Part shown: in pieces, positions 52,729 to 64,000 of the stretch
Layout: every line of letters starts with the position of its first letter
Numbering within the stretch: the stretch's first letter is position 1
NCBI GenBank assembly: GCA_003342895.1
Contig: PTFA01000011.1
Span: 1,012,629-1,076,628, forward strand
Source: Casuarius casuarius
Taxonomy: Eukaryota; Chordata; Aves; Casuariiformes; Casuariidae
DNA: 64,000 nt
Direction: 5' to 3'
Made by a program: the position numbers and the translations under genes
Notes under the pieces: generated by a model
Databases searched by the model: none
Told to the model about the DNA's origin: nothing
What the model saw: the letters and a program-made list of their open reading frames with translations, nothing else

Positions 52729-54769
52729 CAGGATGCTAAACTGAAACCAGATGATGAGTTGCTTCTAATTCTTGTCATTCCTTTGTGTAGACTTGAACAA
52801 CACACGCAATTAAAAGTGACAATTTGGAGGGTTTTTTATATTTTTAATTTTCACAGATATGTGGAGATCTATAATACATTGCTGAAAAGTTGCATTCTTT
52901 CTGATAGAGCCATGTTTCTTATTAGAGGGTGGATGATTTCTACACAGCAGGAGAAGGTATTGTCAATAAGCCATAGGTGCAATTTGGATGAAGAGGTGAA
53001 AGCTGGGTAAATGTTTCTAATGGAACAATCATTTATGCATTAAGATACCATTTGTCAAAAGTTTCGGTTTTGGGNGTTTTCTTTCATTTTTTTTTCCCCA
53101 TATTTTGCTTGTGGCCATGCAGAATAGAAGCCAATGTATAGTATAGAAATCTGACTGTTTGCTCAACAAATATGACTTGACTTGTACCTTTCAACCAGAA
53201 AACAGACTGATTTGAAGGAGCTGTGTACTGCAGGGTGTGCAGTGATCCATGCTGCAGGCACTGCTGGATCACTTTTCTCTTTTGCAGTAGTGATAGTTAT
53301 CTGGGTGGGTGTGTGCATGCTGTAAGCATAGCACAAAGATTTTAATGATGTAGGCTGCTGGGAAAAAGCAAAATGTGTTTGTTTTTTTTCCCCCTGCCTG
53401 TTATAAAATGTATGCAATATATAAGTACCTCTACAGAAATTCTGGAGGACTTGAAGACTTTGGTAAAAGAAAATTTTTAAATGGTGGTTGTTGGGGTAAA
53501 ACAGGCCACATGTATCACAACATGTCCCACTGGGGCATCACATGTNTGCTGTGATGTCACGTAGTGAATATTTTTCAAACATGTAATTAGTGTACTCTTT
53601 TGATCTGAGTTCTTGCTTCTACCTGCTGTTTTTGAATGCAATGAAATTTTGGTTGCACAATGGGAATTTCTCCATGGAAAATGGGGAAAATATTAACTGT
53701 TATTTCAGTCAGCGGTTCCTTTTAGTATTTCCATGGTGTTTGTATTACAAGACATGTAAAAATGTGAATACTCTGCATACTATTATCTTGCAATAGTCAG
53801 GTGGTATCATCCTAAGTCTAAACATAGAAACTGAGATACAGAACGATATCTCCTAATTTGAATTATATTTATTTTTTTAGAGTAGTATTCTGAAACATTC
53901 AGGTCATGTATGCTTTGGAATTCCATTTTCAGTATTTTTGAAGTAGATAACAAAGTTCCCTATTTACAATCCTTTGCACTGAAGAATAAGGGACATTCTA
54001 TGAGTCTGAGGATAGTCCTACATCCTTGACTGCTTCAGTCTCTACCTTCTTGACTGTGATTTTCAATTCGAAATATTAAATATATGCATTTTAAGCAGAT
54101 GCAGCTGGTGTTGATTTTACAGTATGGCTAATTGCAGCTAGATTGAAGATTGTAATCTACAGGTGGAATGATCTCTACTTGCTCCCGATTTGCTTTATAT
54201 TTGTCTTTGGTAATGGGAGTTTATAAAGGTGAATATATATATATTTTTTAATATATTTGTTCCAGATTGGACTAAAATTCTCATGGGAGAGAGGAACTGG
54301 TTTTGCTTGTATTTTGTGGAGAGAAATAATGCATGTTTTTGCTTGATCTAGTTGTACTTAGATTCATTAAGTCTTTAAAAAAAAAAAAAATCTGGCAAAG
54401 GCAGAGTTGTGCGTAGTTTTGTTTGTGTATATGTCTTTTGCCCCCAAAAGACCATAGCAGGAGTTAAGTCTATCTGCAGCTCTCTCAAAACTGGTCTTTC
54501 TCTTGTAAAGCATGCAGGAGTTATATTTTTGCTTCCCTGATTTTAGCTCTTAACATTTTATAACATTCTTTCTGATTGAACGGCCAAACAGTAAAGTAGA
54601 AAGTGAACCATACATAGCATGTAATTAAGCTCTTCATATGCTGAACATTGGTCATTAGCATAGGAAAAAACGTTTGCTTTGCTTGCACAGTATTCTGACA
54701 GTAAATACTATGAGTACATTACTTTGATTATTACAGGCGGATTTTTGAGAAACCAACATTTTAAACGGA
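52729..54769. other. AT-rich non-coding DNA
   Basis: Short chance frames only (84 codons at most, 53163-53417 minus). A 14-A run lies at 54377-54390 and an AT-rich palindromic patch at about 54234-54257. No gene or RNA was recognised. Confidence 0.65.
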
Positions 54770-55440
54770 GATGTGCTCCCCTTTGTGAAGGAAACAGCTG
54801 AAACAAAAAATAAAAAATAAAGAGACCGCAAATTAGAAATGATCTCTAATTCAAGGTACATAACCAAACTCGCACTTTTACTGCATGCCTTCAAAGAATG
54901 CTCCATGTTACATTATATGACAATCGGTGCAAATCGAGTACCGCACAACATACTGAGCTTGGAATCAGTATTCAATATGCAGCCCTTGGGACAGAAATAG
55001 GCGGCACTGGGTGGGGTCTAGCAGTTTTGGATGAAAACTACAAAAAGTAGAAAGATAGATCTCCTAACAACAAAATCACACTTGGTATTAAAGCCTAGTC
55101 TTTCATTAATAATGATTATTGCCTGTGTATAAAAGGTAGCCAACACAAATAGCACAGCTTAGCAGTGCTAATTTAATAGCCGAATGTGCTTATGGGTGTT
55201 CAGTGGAGCAGAGTGAATAATCCAAAGGGAGTAGTATATTGAATGATTTTAGTCCCTGTTTTCTCCTTATGAAATAACCACAAACAGATCACAATTTCCT
55301 TGAGCTCATCTCTTCAAATATTTTCTTATTAATAGCTTTTCCCAGATACAGTTTACGGAGTTGATTGATCATGAATCTGCTGAATGTAAACCATAGTGCA
55401 TACTTGTGATTAATCAGGTAAGTCAGGTTTCATCATTCTC
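54770..55440. promoter_or_regulatory. candidate conserved non-coding element cluster
   Basis: Three complex stretches stand out: 54770-55060, 55075-55225 and 55330-55440. They contain CpG at GAGACCGCAAATTAG (RUNX-like ACCGCAAA beside a homeodomain-like core), CAATCGGTGCAAATCGAG, CTAATTTAATAGCCG and GATTAATCAGG (Gfi/OTX-like TAATC). All frames are closed, so it is not an exon. Enhancer function is inferred from appearance only. Confidence 0.25.
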
Positions 55441-56159
55441 ATTGACTGACTGGGTGAGCATACAGCAGCTTTCAAGGAGCTAAACCCAGACATATATAAA
55501 AGAAAAGAAATGTATAAAAGCACTTGTATGTAAGTAAACACATTTTAAAAAATATGTCAACAGTATATCCCAAAACACATTTGCACTGTTTATCTAGTTG
55601 TAATGCTTGAAGATAGGTAGGAAAGATTCTTCATTGCATGCATTGAACAGGACTTGCAACATCGTGCTTAATGAAATTTTATATTTTACCCTTGCAGACA
55701 CAGTATTTTTGTGAGTAATATGTATGTTGTGTTTTGTTTACAGGGTAAGGTGAAATAAGGCACACANATCCACTGTATTTTCTTTCTCAGTGTGGGAAGT
55801 AAAAGTCACACTGTAAAGGCATTGAAGGCAAAAATTCACATACCGTATCTTTAGATTGCGGGTGAAATCTTATCTCTGGCTGATGGTCTGAATGCCCAGT
55901 GATGCCCCTGATTGCAGAGAAGAGAATAGGATCACATGAGGCCATCAGATGGGGTTGCAAAGGGGCAGGATTCACTTTAGATAGTGGTAAGTCAGCTGAG
56001 AACATTGCCCATGTGATTGAAAGCTATGAATCCGATGGTAAGGACCCTACCTGGAACAAAAAAGGCCCACTGGTAGGTTAGGAGGGCACCAAGGCAAATC
56101 ACACAGTCTGGGTGCTCATTCTGTTCATTTTTTCTTCCTCTTTGAGNATGTTGCCTCAC
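55441..56159. other. AT-rich non-coding DNA
   Basis: Between two candidate regulatory stretches. Part of the 136-codon minus-strand frame at 55992-56402 starts here; it contains an unknown codon and no recognisable domain, and I treat it as chance. Confidence 0.55.
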
Positions 56160-56640
56160 CTCTAGCTTATGCACTGTGTACAGTTTTATAAAAGCTAATT
56201 CGTTTGGACTTGTTAAGCAGCTCAATTCAGTTGGAGCTTCAGTGAACACATTATGAATTGCTATGCATTTTACACAGAACCACAGGGCCCAATCCCATTC
56301 GGGTTTTGGATGCAATGGTGATTGAATGACTATAGCCATATAGCATCCTCTAGCCACAAAAATACAGCATAGTTTGGGGCTTTGCAGATCACTCTTACAC
56401 ATTAATTGGATTTATGTATGGTATGCATCACAGAAGAACAAGGCTATTTTTATATCCTTTCTCTCAGTGCTTGAGCCAGTGGGGAAACTTGAGGTGTGTT
56501 TTCCCATTGAAAATACATTGCACCTTAATTGCATTCAACTCGCATGTAATTACTCCTGCATTTTATCACTTGTGGCTGCTATTTTTATGCTCAGCATATG
56601 CTCATGAATCCTTTCCATAATGAGAATTAAATAAAATCCT
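56160..56640. promoter_or_regulatory. candidate conserved non-coding element
   Basis: High-complexity sequence with GCTAATTCG, ATTATGAATTGCTATGCAT (POU-like), CACCTTAATTGCATTC and CATGTAATTACTCC (homeodomain-like) in under 500 bases. Overlapping frames of 68-136 codons on both strands shadow each other and are not convincing. This is the densest AT-core motif cluster I noticed, but the evidence is visual. Confidence 0.28.
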
Positions 56641-57628
56641 GGGTACATCAATGTATTCCTTTGTGTTTAAAGGGGGATCTCCAAGCTGTTGATCCTGATT
56701 TTATGTGGATCTCTTGGAATCACCATCTAAATCCTGATAATTCACTATGCAGGCTTCCAGGTATGCATTGCAAGCTGCGTGGTACATGTTAAGTGCTGCA
56801 TTTCTGTGTTGAGTATTTCTGTTGCATGCTCTGACTTCCTGCTGGAGCAACAGAGCAGAGTTCACAAATGCACTGCTATGGATATGTTAACCTGTGATCA
56901 TGCTTGCCTCCGAGCTTGTTACAAGAAAATTATGATGAAATAAGAAATCAAAAAAATACATAGCTAGTGTTGAGTGTCTCATTTATTGGAAGGTTTTTCC
57001 ACCTCCTTGTAATTAGGAAAATGGAGGTTGCTGGAAATTTATCCCTGTAAAAGGTGTGTGATGGGGAATTAATAATTTAGAAATAATATATTAAAAGGAT
57101 GTTTGAAATAAAAAGCTATCAGAGTTATTTAGTAGTTACAGAAATAAAATTGTGGCATCAGTATTGAATTTTGTTTTGACATGTTAGGGTTCTTTTAATT
57201 CAGCTTTGCAGTCAGTTCCTGAGAGTCAGAAACAAGTTTGAAAGCAGAGATCTTTAGGTACTTGCTTGGCTATAGGAGTTGTGGAAATACAGCACAAAGG
57301 GCCAGGAAAGGGAAACAGAAGCTGGGAAACCCTTAATGCATTTGAAGTCAATGATGCTGATTTTACAGGTACTAAAGGTAGGAGATACTGCCTACTTTCA
57401 TGTAGGGCGTAATTCTGTTCGAGCTGAATGCTTTGGCTTGCTAGGCTGGCAAAATGTTCAATGTGGTGAATGGAACAGCAGTTGCACCTGTAACTCCTGA
57501 GACATATAAGTCTTCGTTCATAAAACTGTGAATATTTAGACACTCTGAAATCAAGTTAACGCCTTTTTCCAGGAGCATTTCTTTACTGGTAGTGTTCACT
57601 TACAATTCCCTCCCCTCTCTGCCCTCTG

Positions 57629-57696
57629 CCCCCCCCCCCCCCCCCCAAAAAAAAACCCCAAACACCCAAAAGAAAAAACCCAACCAAACAAAAAGA
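57629..57696. repeat. poly-C (18) then poly-A (9) and A/C-rich tract
   Basis: Eighteen C, nine A, then C4, A-rich and CCAAC/CAAAC units with no G or T except one G at about 57672 and the end of the tract. The minus strand is a G18 run that could form a quadruplex or stall sequencing. The exact length is unreliable in a draft assembly. Confidence 0.9.
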
Positions 57697-58896
57697 CTTG
57701 CAAAAGAATTCTTCCCAGCTAGATGCATTTGCTGATCAAATTTACTGCAGAGGGAGCTGTGTTAGCCTGTCAGGGAGAGGAAGGATGAGATGATGCTTCA
57801 CCTGGTTTGAACTTGCTCATGCAGTCTTCTCCCAAATGTGTGAAACCACAACCATATCTCCTTTTGACACATGGTAGCAGAAAAAGCAGTAGCATCAAAA
57901 GAAAGGCTCCATTTGTCAGAAGTAGGACAAAAATGGAAATTTTCTATTGAGAGGTGCTAAGCATTTTCAGCATTTTAGTGACTCACTGGAAAATATCTGC
58001 ATTCCATGCTGNCTAGTCTTAGGTTGTTTTTATTTGCAGATTTAAGTTTAAATTTAACGTTTATTTCAGTGCAGCCTGAAAGCAAACATTGAAATTTGCC
58101 ACAAAATGGAACTTCAGTTCCAATTATAAGTGACTCCTTAAAATATGTCTTAAATTTCTAAATAGGACCTCTGTCAACTGGAGATTTAGTACTTAAACAT
58201 TTTCTTGCTTATTTGGACACCTGATAAGGTTTTCAAAATGCAGGTATCTAGGCATAGATGCAAATGACTTTCCTGTAGCCGAAGCTGAAATGAAGGAATC
58301 TTGAAACTGAGCTGCCTCTAATTCAAATGAGGGTACTATTTCACTTGAATAATAATACCCAGCGTTAAATAATAATAGCCAGAATTACTGTATGCTTTAA
58401 AATATAACCATAAACATCAGATTTCGTTTTGGTGAGCTCAGAATCGTATGTATGCATCATCTTTTCTCAGATGTCCTCCAGCCATTAGTAACTGGCTGTT
58501 CTCCCTTAACTAAAGGTGGTGTGAACTTTGGGAGCGAACTGGCAAATGCTCTCTCCATTCCTATCTACCGTAACTGTAAACATTTGAGAACTGTTGATTC
58601 AGAGGATGCTACGAAGCTCACTCTCTGGATTAGCCCTCAGTGGAAAAGGTTTACCAAGGATGGATGACAGCTGATATAGTTTATTCCCTGGTTTTGGAGA
58701 GACTCTTACTTTATTTACATAGCCTTCTTTTAAAACATGAACATCTAGAGTCGTAGGTAGGTGCCTTTTCAAGTGAATGTATTACAAAAGTACATATTGA
58801 TACACTAGATCCAGTCTGGTTTTACAGTCCATTCTAACCTCCCTTTCTCTTCCTCCTCAGACACTAGTACCCCTGTATACCACATGCTGTGAGCGA

Positions 58897-58946
58897 CCTC
58901 TTTNTTTTTCCTTTTTTTCTTCCCCTCTCTTCTCCCTTCCTTCTTC
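58897..58946. repeat. 50-base pyrimidine tract
   Basis: A C/T-only run with one N at 58904. Simple sequence; an AG-type acceptor does not follow directly. Confidence 0.8.
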
Positions 58947-61426
58947 ACTAACCTTGCCTAAGATCTCCTGTACTTAGGTACCAAGTAACTTTACTTTCAG
59001 AGATGGTCCCAGCTTCTATTTGTCTCAGCTGTGTCTCACTTGTTTGTCTCACATTTGGGTTTGAATCTGTTGCATCTATTCCAGACCTGAAGAAGCCTCT
59101 CTGTTTTTCCTAGCCACATCTGTTGGCCTCATAAAGATTTTTTTCTACCTACAAATCTGTTTGAAATACTGAATTTATCTATGTGAATTTGTTTCCTATG
59201 TATATACCCTCCTACCTCAGGAAGATAACATTGAGGTTAGAGACAAATCTTTAAAACTTAATTACAATTATCAAGAGGAAGATAGTGATTGTACCTTTTC
59301 AACTTGCTGGGTCTTACGTAAGGTTTGATATATGACAAACACTGAAGAAGGCACATAGTTCATTCAGGAAAATTTAAACACTCTAAGATGTATAAACACA
59401 GATTAATATTTTCTAGAACCACTGTGGTGATTTATGAACTTAGTGATTTCTAAAATAAGAAATGAGAAGCTTTTATGGAATACTATCCAAACTCTAAATA
59501 AGTGGCTAGCTGAAAAATGAAGTAAGCTAGAGAGGTCTACTGTCACAGGTATGGTTTTACCTGAATTTTTCTTGTAGTGGAAGTAAAAAAAAATCTCAGT
59601 GTTCTCTTAGAGTATTTTATGCTGCACTAGTCACATCATTCCTGTTTAATTTTCCTGAACTAATTGAGAGAGCTCTTTGGTCAAGTTCTAAAATAGTGCT
59701 TCATTATATTTTCTAATTATCTATCTAGACAGTTGCTGTTAATTTGGCTAAAACGTAATTTCAGTATGTGTACAGGGACAACATTAATAGCAGAAAAACT
59801 AACTGTTTTCTTTAAAAGTATTAAATCTCCTGGTTGGCTGAAATAAGACTTTTTTTTTAGTTAAATTAGTGAAAGAAATCTGAAACAATAGAACTTTGAC
59901 TAGTTTTTCTTGAATTGAAATCCTATCTTCATCCCGCTTCACAGACTTTGTATAATTTGACCTTGAATGAAAGAGCTTTCATTCTTGATAGAAACTAATT
60001 GTATGTGTGGTGTTCAAATCATAGTGTTAAAATGAAATTAGTACTGCACAGGAGAGGATATTACAAGGAAAAGCACACCATCTTAATGGGCTGTAAACCT
60101 TCTGAGTAGAGCATTATTTTCAAGNCAATGAGATAGCTGTAAAGTCAACCTGACTATCTACGATTCAACTATACCCCTGAATGTTATAATTTATACCTTA
60201 AATAAAAATAACATAGAGACTGAAAAGCTATTCTGACACTGCAAGATGTCTTCCCACAGGTCCCAAGGGTCAGGTAATGTTCTTAGATGCTCCAAAGCTC
60301 AGGAAGTATAAAAGCTTCCTAGAAAAATTAGATCTGGACACATGTGCTGTGTGCCATGGCATCTGCTGACAACCTCCTTGCAGTCAGCTGTCCAGTGCGG
60401 AAGGATGCTGTAAAGCTCTGGGCAATTTGCATGTTTCAGTAACACTGCCTTTAAGACAGTAAGGATTACAGCTGAGATAAATTGTTTTACCAATTTTTAG
60501 TGCCAAGGATTGATGTGTAAATTTTTTAATATGTTCTTTGAAGGAAGGTCAGATTTTATTATATTGATATGAATCTTGTGCTCATTTTTCTTAAGAGCAC
60601 ATGTAGTAAATTACTTAATGTGGTTTCTGCCTTTCTTTTTTTATAACACATTTCACTTTCACACTGTACACAGTGATCTGATCTGATACTGTTTGCTTTG
60701 AAGATAATGTGGGTTTTGCCAATGACTGATGAAGACAAGCACTTGCCCAGTAATTGCTTGTAATATGCAGATATGACCCTGTATAATAATTTATGCTGTA
60801 TTTCAAAAAATAGGAACAAAGAATGTAAAACCATAACCCTTAAGTACTGTGGAACTTCATTCTCATTTACACTATGCTCCCCTTTTATACTGGTTAGCTC
60901 TGGGAATGTAAAGCACTCTTGAAATGATAAGATTATAAATTCAGATCACTTCAAGGTTGCATTAGTGTGACACAATGTAAAGAAACCTTCATGTGCTGGG
61001 GAACTAGCACCTAGAAATAATAGCCACCCTGTCCCTTCGTTAGTAAACTTACCGAAAGCTTTTTAGAGTGTACTCCTTAAAGCTCAGTGCACATCATGTT
61101 GGAGTCCATCTTCCACTTGTGGTAATCTCTTAGGTAATGTGATAAAATATGAAAGTACAGAGTAAAAAATTATTTAAACAAAATTAATTTGAATTTGGAA
61201 AGAATTTACGTAGTATGTTCAAACCCTCTTCTTGTGTAAACAGCAATAAGATAACTCCATGCAAATTACAGAAGTTGTAGACCATGATTTCTAACACAAA
61301 AACAAGTAGCTTCATGCTTTAGTGTCTTGATGATATAGAGCATTAAACATTAAGTATTTTTGCAAGTTTTTTGTGCACTCAGAGCTAACAAAGAACACAG
61401 GAAATTTTGTGCGTATGTATGGCACA

Positions 61427-61450
61427 CCATTGACTGCAGTGGAATTAATG
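61427..61450 (+). repeat. possible scrap of the ancient amniote repeat
   Basis: CCATTGACTGCAGTGGAATTAATG resembles the 'CATTGACTTCAATGGGATTA' motif of the same old repeat suspected at 52306 and 63308. It is too short to be sure. Confidence 0.25.
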
Positions 61451-61829
61451 TCAAATGGAGCTAGAGGGAAGTGCAAGATAACCTGTCAGAGATATTTTTT
61501 CAGTAGAAAATGAGCTCTTCCCACACAAACAAAGGATGGAGGCCCAAGAGTTGAGTGAGAACTACTCTTAAAATTACTTATTTTCACTGGGACAAAGCAA
61601 TTTTATACCAGATAATGATGTGCATCATAGAAAATGTCCTGGCCCTGCAGTATGTAAACTCTCGTAATAGTCTGTTTTGCACCCTTTCATCAGGGTTAAG
61701 TTAGTCTTGTTTACTTAACTGCCATCTTCATCCAGGAAGGTCCACTGCTCTTACAGTAGTTGCTGCCATTTGAATGGGTCTGGCTCAAACGGGAGGCAGC
61801 AACTCCTGGTTTAAAAAAAGAAAAAAGCC

Positions 61830-62050
61830 AAATAAGCGTGCGTTGCAGACCACACTGCTGCTTCTGCATTGCGAAAGGGGACTTCCAAGGCTACGCAGGA
61901 GCGTATCTCCTCCTTCGGTTGGCAGCATACCTGGTGCTCCTGCTTTCCAGCCGCTGTTTCACTGGAGCACANACAGGAGGAGGAGAGCTGCTTTGCGTGA
62001 CTGCACTGCTGTCTGGGATAGTGCACACTGAGCACTAGCGCTGCGCCTNA
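61830..62050. other. small CpG-enriched patch
   Basis: By hand count there are about 10 CpG in roughly 220 bases, with GC in the mid-fifties percent, against very few CpG in the flanking kilobases. All six frames are partly open: three overlapping frames of 85-114 codons cover it, the sign of GC-rich non-coding DNA rather than of one gene. It is too small for a formal CpG island. It could be the promoter of a non-coding RNA, an enhancer or a CpG-rich relic. Confidence 0.4.
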
Positions 62051-64000
62051 CTCCATGTTAGCCAGAGGGAAAACAGGAAGAGAAGACACCTGGGAAAAAT
62101 CACCCTGGATGAGGCTTAGAGTCAGCCAAATAAAACTACTAGCTGAGATGTTCAAACCAAGGGACAGTCATATGTAGATTAGAATTATCACTGGATAAAC
62201 CCCATAAATCAGTTTGAAGGTTGTCAACAGTTCAGATATAGGTATAAGAAAACCTAAATGGACATGTCCTTGGTGTTTTCCAGCCTCTGCTTGTGGAAAT
62301 AGCGCTCAGCAGACTGAAATAGGATGAAGCTTGGTTTAAATGTGCAGTGTGAAGGCAGCTTCCTTAAAATGTTGAAATATCAAATATGATATCCTGCCCT
62401 CCAGACTGTTCCAAAAGATGTTAAAAGGCTACTGCACAAGAATTATACCTCTAGCCACTCCTGTGATATGCATTTAGTGGTTTTTTTCCCTCTTTACTGC
62501 CCTATTTCTGAGTCTATTGGTTAAGTGAAAAATCTCAGCTTTTATTTAAACAAACAAACTTCTGTCTTTAGAGAAAAACTTGGAAGTGTAAAATCAAACT
62601 GAAGGCAAGAAAAACAAAATTACTGTCTTGGACTTTTGGGTAGTATGTTTTATTTTAAGCCAGTCTCAATATCTGAGAAGGCGTAAGGCTGACAATACTG
62701 ATTAGGTATAGTCCTGAGACTGTAGAAAACCGAGATGACTGTTTGTTTTGGGTCCCTCCTCTTATCTCACTGTATTGCAGGCACAGGGAAATGATAACAA
62801 AATTATTTCCTGCAAAGAGGCTCTGGCAGACGCTTTGCTTCTACAGAGTTTCTGATCTGAAGTTGCTAATCTGCTTGCTAGGAAGGACTGGATCACAAGG
62901 CCTTCTCCCTGAAATGTCAATATATTTGCTCACATTTTGATTCCAGTTCTACTCAGCTTCTTCAGCTCCTTGGCACCAAAAGTGGAGAGATTTGGCAAAA
63001 TGGTTAACTTAACCCAGGGAAATAGGAATAGTTTTCCCCTGTAATTTTAGCAGAGAGTGAAATCTGTGCTTGCCACAGAATTATCTGAATACTCTTTCTT
63101 TACTTAGGCAGTACCTTTTGGCTGTTTGAGAAGAAACAGAAAACAGCAAAGGAAAGAGCTGATCATGTGAAATGAAGATATTCACATCCATTTATACCCA
63201 CTTTTTATAAATAAAGCAAATGAGGACCCTCTTCCTATGTGTAGGGAAATACTGATCTTGTAAAAGTATCTGAGAAAGAGCTTTGAATAAGCATTGCTTT
63301 TCAGGAAAGCCCTGATCCTGCAAAATTCTCATGAATGAGTAATCAAATTAATCCTCTTGGGTCCTTTGGAGCTCCTTGCAGGTTGAGTAAAAATGGCTAG
63401 ACTGATCTTAAAAAATGTAGCTTCTCTTCCCTATGCATTCCCTTTTCTTTGAATCTTCTTGCTGAGGGAAGGACTTGAGATATTTTAATTACAACCGCAA
63501 AATACATATTATTAATATATGATTTCTAACAGGAAAAATGTTGCTGAAGTACAAATAGCACCCGTTCACACTTTTGGACTCTCACTTCTAATTTATCTCC
63601 AGCTAACATCACAAAATGTATTTGGTAACTTTGTTTAATGTTCACACATCTGAAACTGCTGCTTTAGTTCTTTCCAACAGGCACTGGAGTTACGCTCCAT
63701 TGAAATTAAAGGAATTGCACTTGCTTAAATCTTTTGGCAACTGGACAATAGAGTTTATAAGAGTAAGTCTTTGCCAGTTGTATAACAGCTTAGTTGTGTT
63801 ACAAGATATTTTATGTGAGGTACACCTGCCAATCGGCAAATGATTAAATGAAGTGTATTTGTCTGCAGTAAACAAATAGATAGAAATTATGTATTTTTAA
63901 AAAAATTCACAGAATTATACAGGATATTAGGGCAAAACACGACGATTTCATTTTTATGTCACAATTGTCAATCTACAGTTGAAGGAATGGTTGTTAATGG
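62051..64000. other. AT-rich non-coding DNA to the window end
   Basis: Only short frames (75 codons at most, 63616-63843 plus). It contains a probable ancient repeat fragment at 63308-63352 and nothing else I recognise. Confidence 0.65.
63308..63352 (-). repeat. possible fragment of an ancient amniote interspersed repeat
   Basis: AGCCCTGATCCTGCAAAATTC then TCATGAATGAGTAATCAAATTAATCC resembles the reverse strand of the repeat suspected at 52306-52362: 'GCCCTGATCCTGCAAA', then 'GAGTAATCCCATTGACTTCAATGG'. The opposite orientation of the two scraps supports dispersed copies of one family rather than a local duplication. Confidence 0.45.

Larger units (their letters stand above)
56641..61829. other. 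AT-rich non-coding DNA
   Basis: It holds the poly-C/A tract at 57629-57696 and a pyrimidine tract at 58897-58946. The longest frame is 105 codons (57226-57543, minus) and is unrecognisable. A possible ancient repeat scrap is at 61427-61450. Confidence 0.6.

Noticed and set aside
55992..56402. 136-codon minus-strand frame
   Set aside because: Contains an unknown codon from an N, no recognisable domain, and shadowed by other frames on the opposite strand.
60250..60290. CCCACAG acceptor and CAGGTAATG donor as a mini-exon
   Set aside because: Splice-like words this short occur by chance many times in 64 kb; no conserved reading frame between them.
1..64000. tRNA, rRNA, snRNA, known microRNA or CRISPR features
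   Set aside because: No tRNA B-box (GGTTCGANTCC), no conserved rRNA or U-RNA text, no familiar microRNA seed-plus-body and no regularly spaced repeats were found by eye.

Overview
The window looks like a piece of vertebrate nuclear genome, most probably avian. It is AT-rich and all three transposon fragments I can place are CR1-type LINEs. Two are short 3'-end fragments and one is an old, decayed ~1.9 kb copy. I see no Alu/B1-like SINEs, no L1 and no recognisable LTR element. Low repeat density with CR1 as the dominant family is typical of birds; a turtle or crocodilian origin is less likely but not excluded. The sequence is a draft assembly: one 51-base N gap plus about 30 isolated single Ns.

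I found no protein-coding gene I would defend. Open reading frames are short (longest 140 codons), scattered over both strands, low in complexity or biased by local base composition, and match no family I recognise. I also found no tRNA, rRNA, snRNA or known microRNA. The window is therefore either intergenic (a gene desert) or the inside of a very large intron. Operons, ribosome binding sites and origins do not apply here.

Layout: 1-8.65 kb is unique AT-rich DNA with an assembly gap at 3.66-3.71 kb and a complex, possibly conserved non-coding stretch at 7.38-7.86 kb. A sense-oriented CR1 3' fragment lies at 8.65-8.99 kb. A GC-rich island with closely spaced G-runs follows at 10.24-10.79 kb. 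From 10.8 to 26.7 kb the DNA is plain, apart from a TG/CA-rich palindromic microsatellite at 24.46 kb. A second conserved-looking stretch is at 26.69-27.18 kb. At 28.04-29.93 kb lies an antisense ancient CR1-like LINE that still shows the endonuclease-to-reverse-transcriptase order. From 30 to 39.5 kb there is plain DNA with pyrimidine tracts and one enhancer-like stretch at 37.37-37.86 kb.

The most unusual structure is at 39.5-42.75 kb. Two blocks (39525-39605 and 40121-40230) recur about 2.4-3.2 kb away as a compact composite (42551-42750). One block is in the same orientation and the other is inverted, both at about 90% identity. This looks like an old template-switch (replication-based) duplication. 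After that come plain DNA to 52.5 kb, an antisense CR1 3' fragment at 52.54-52.70 kb, enhancer-like stretches at 54.77-55.44 and 56.16-56.64 kb, a poly-C/A tract at 57.63 kb and a small CpG-enriched patch at 61.83-62.05 kb. Because no genes are present, there is no pathway to describe. Any function in the window would be regulatory, and that is inference.
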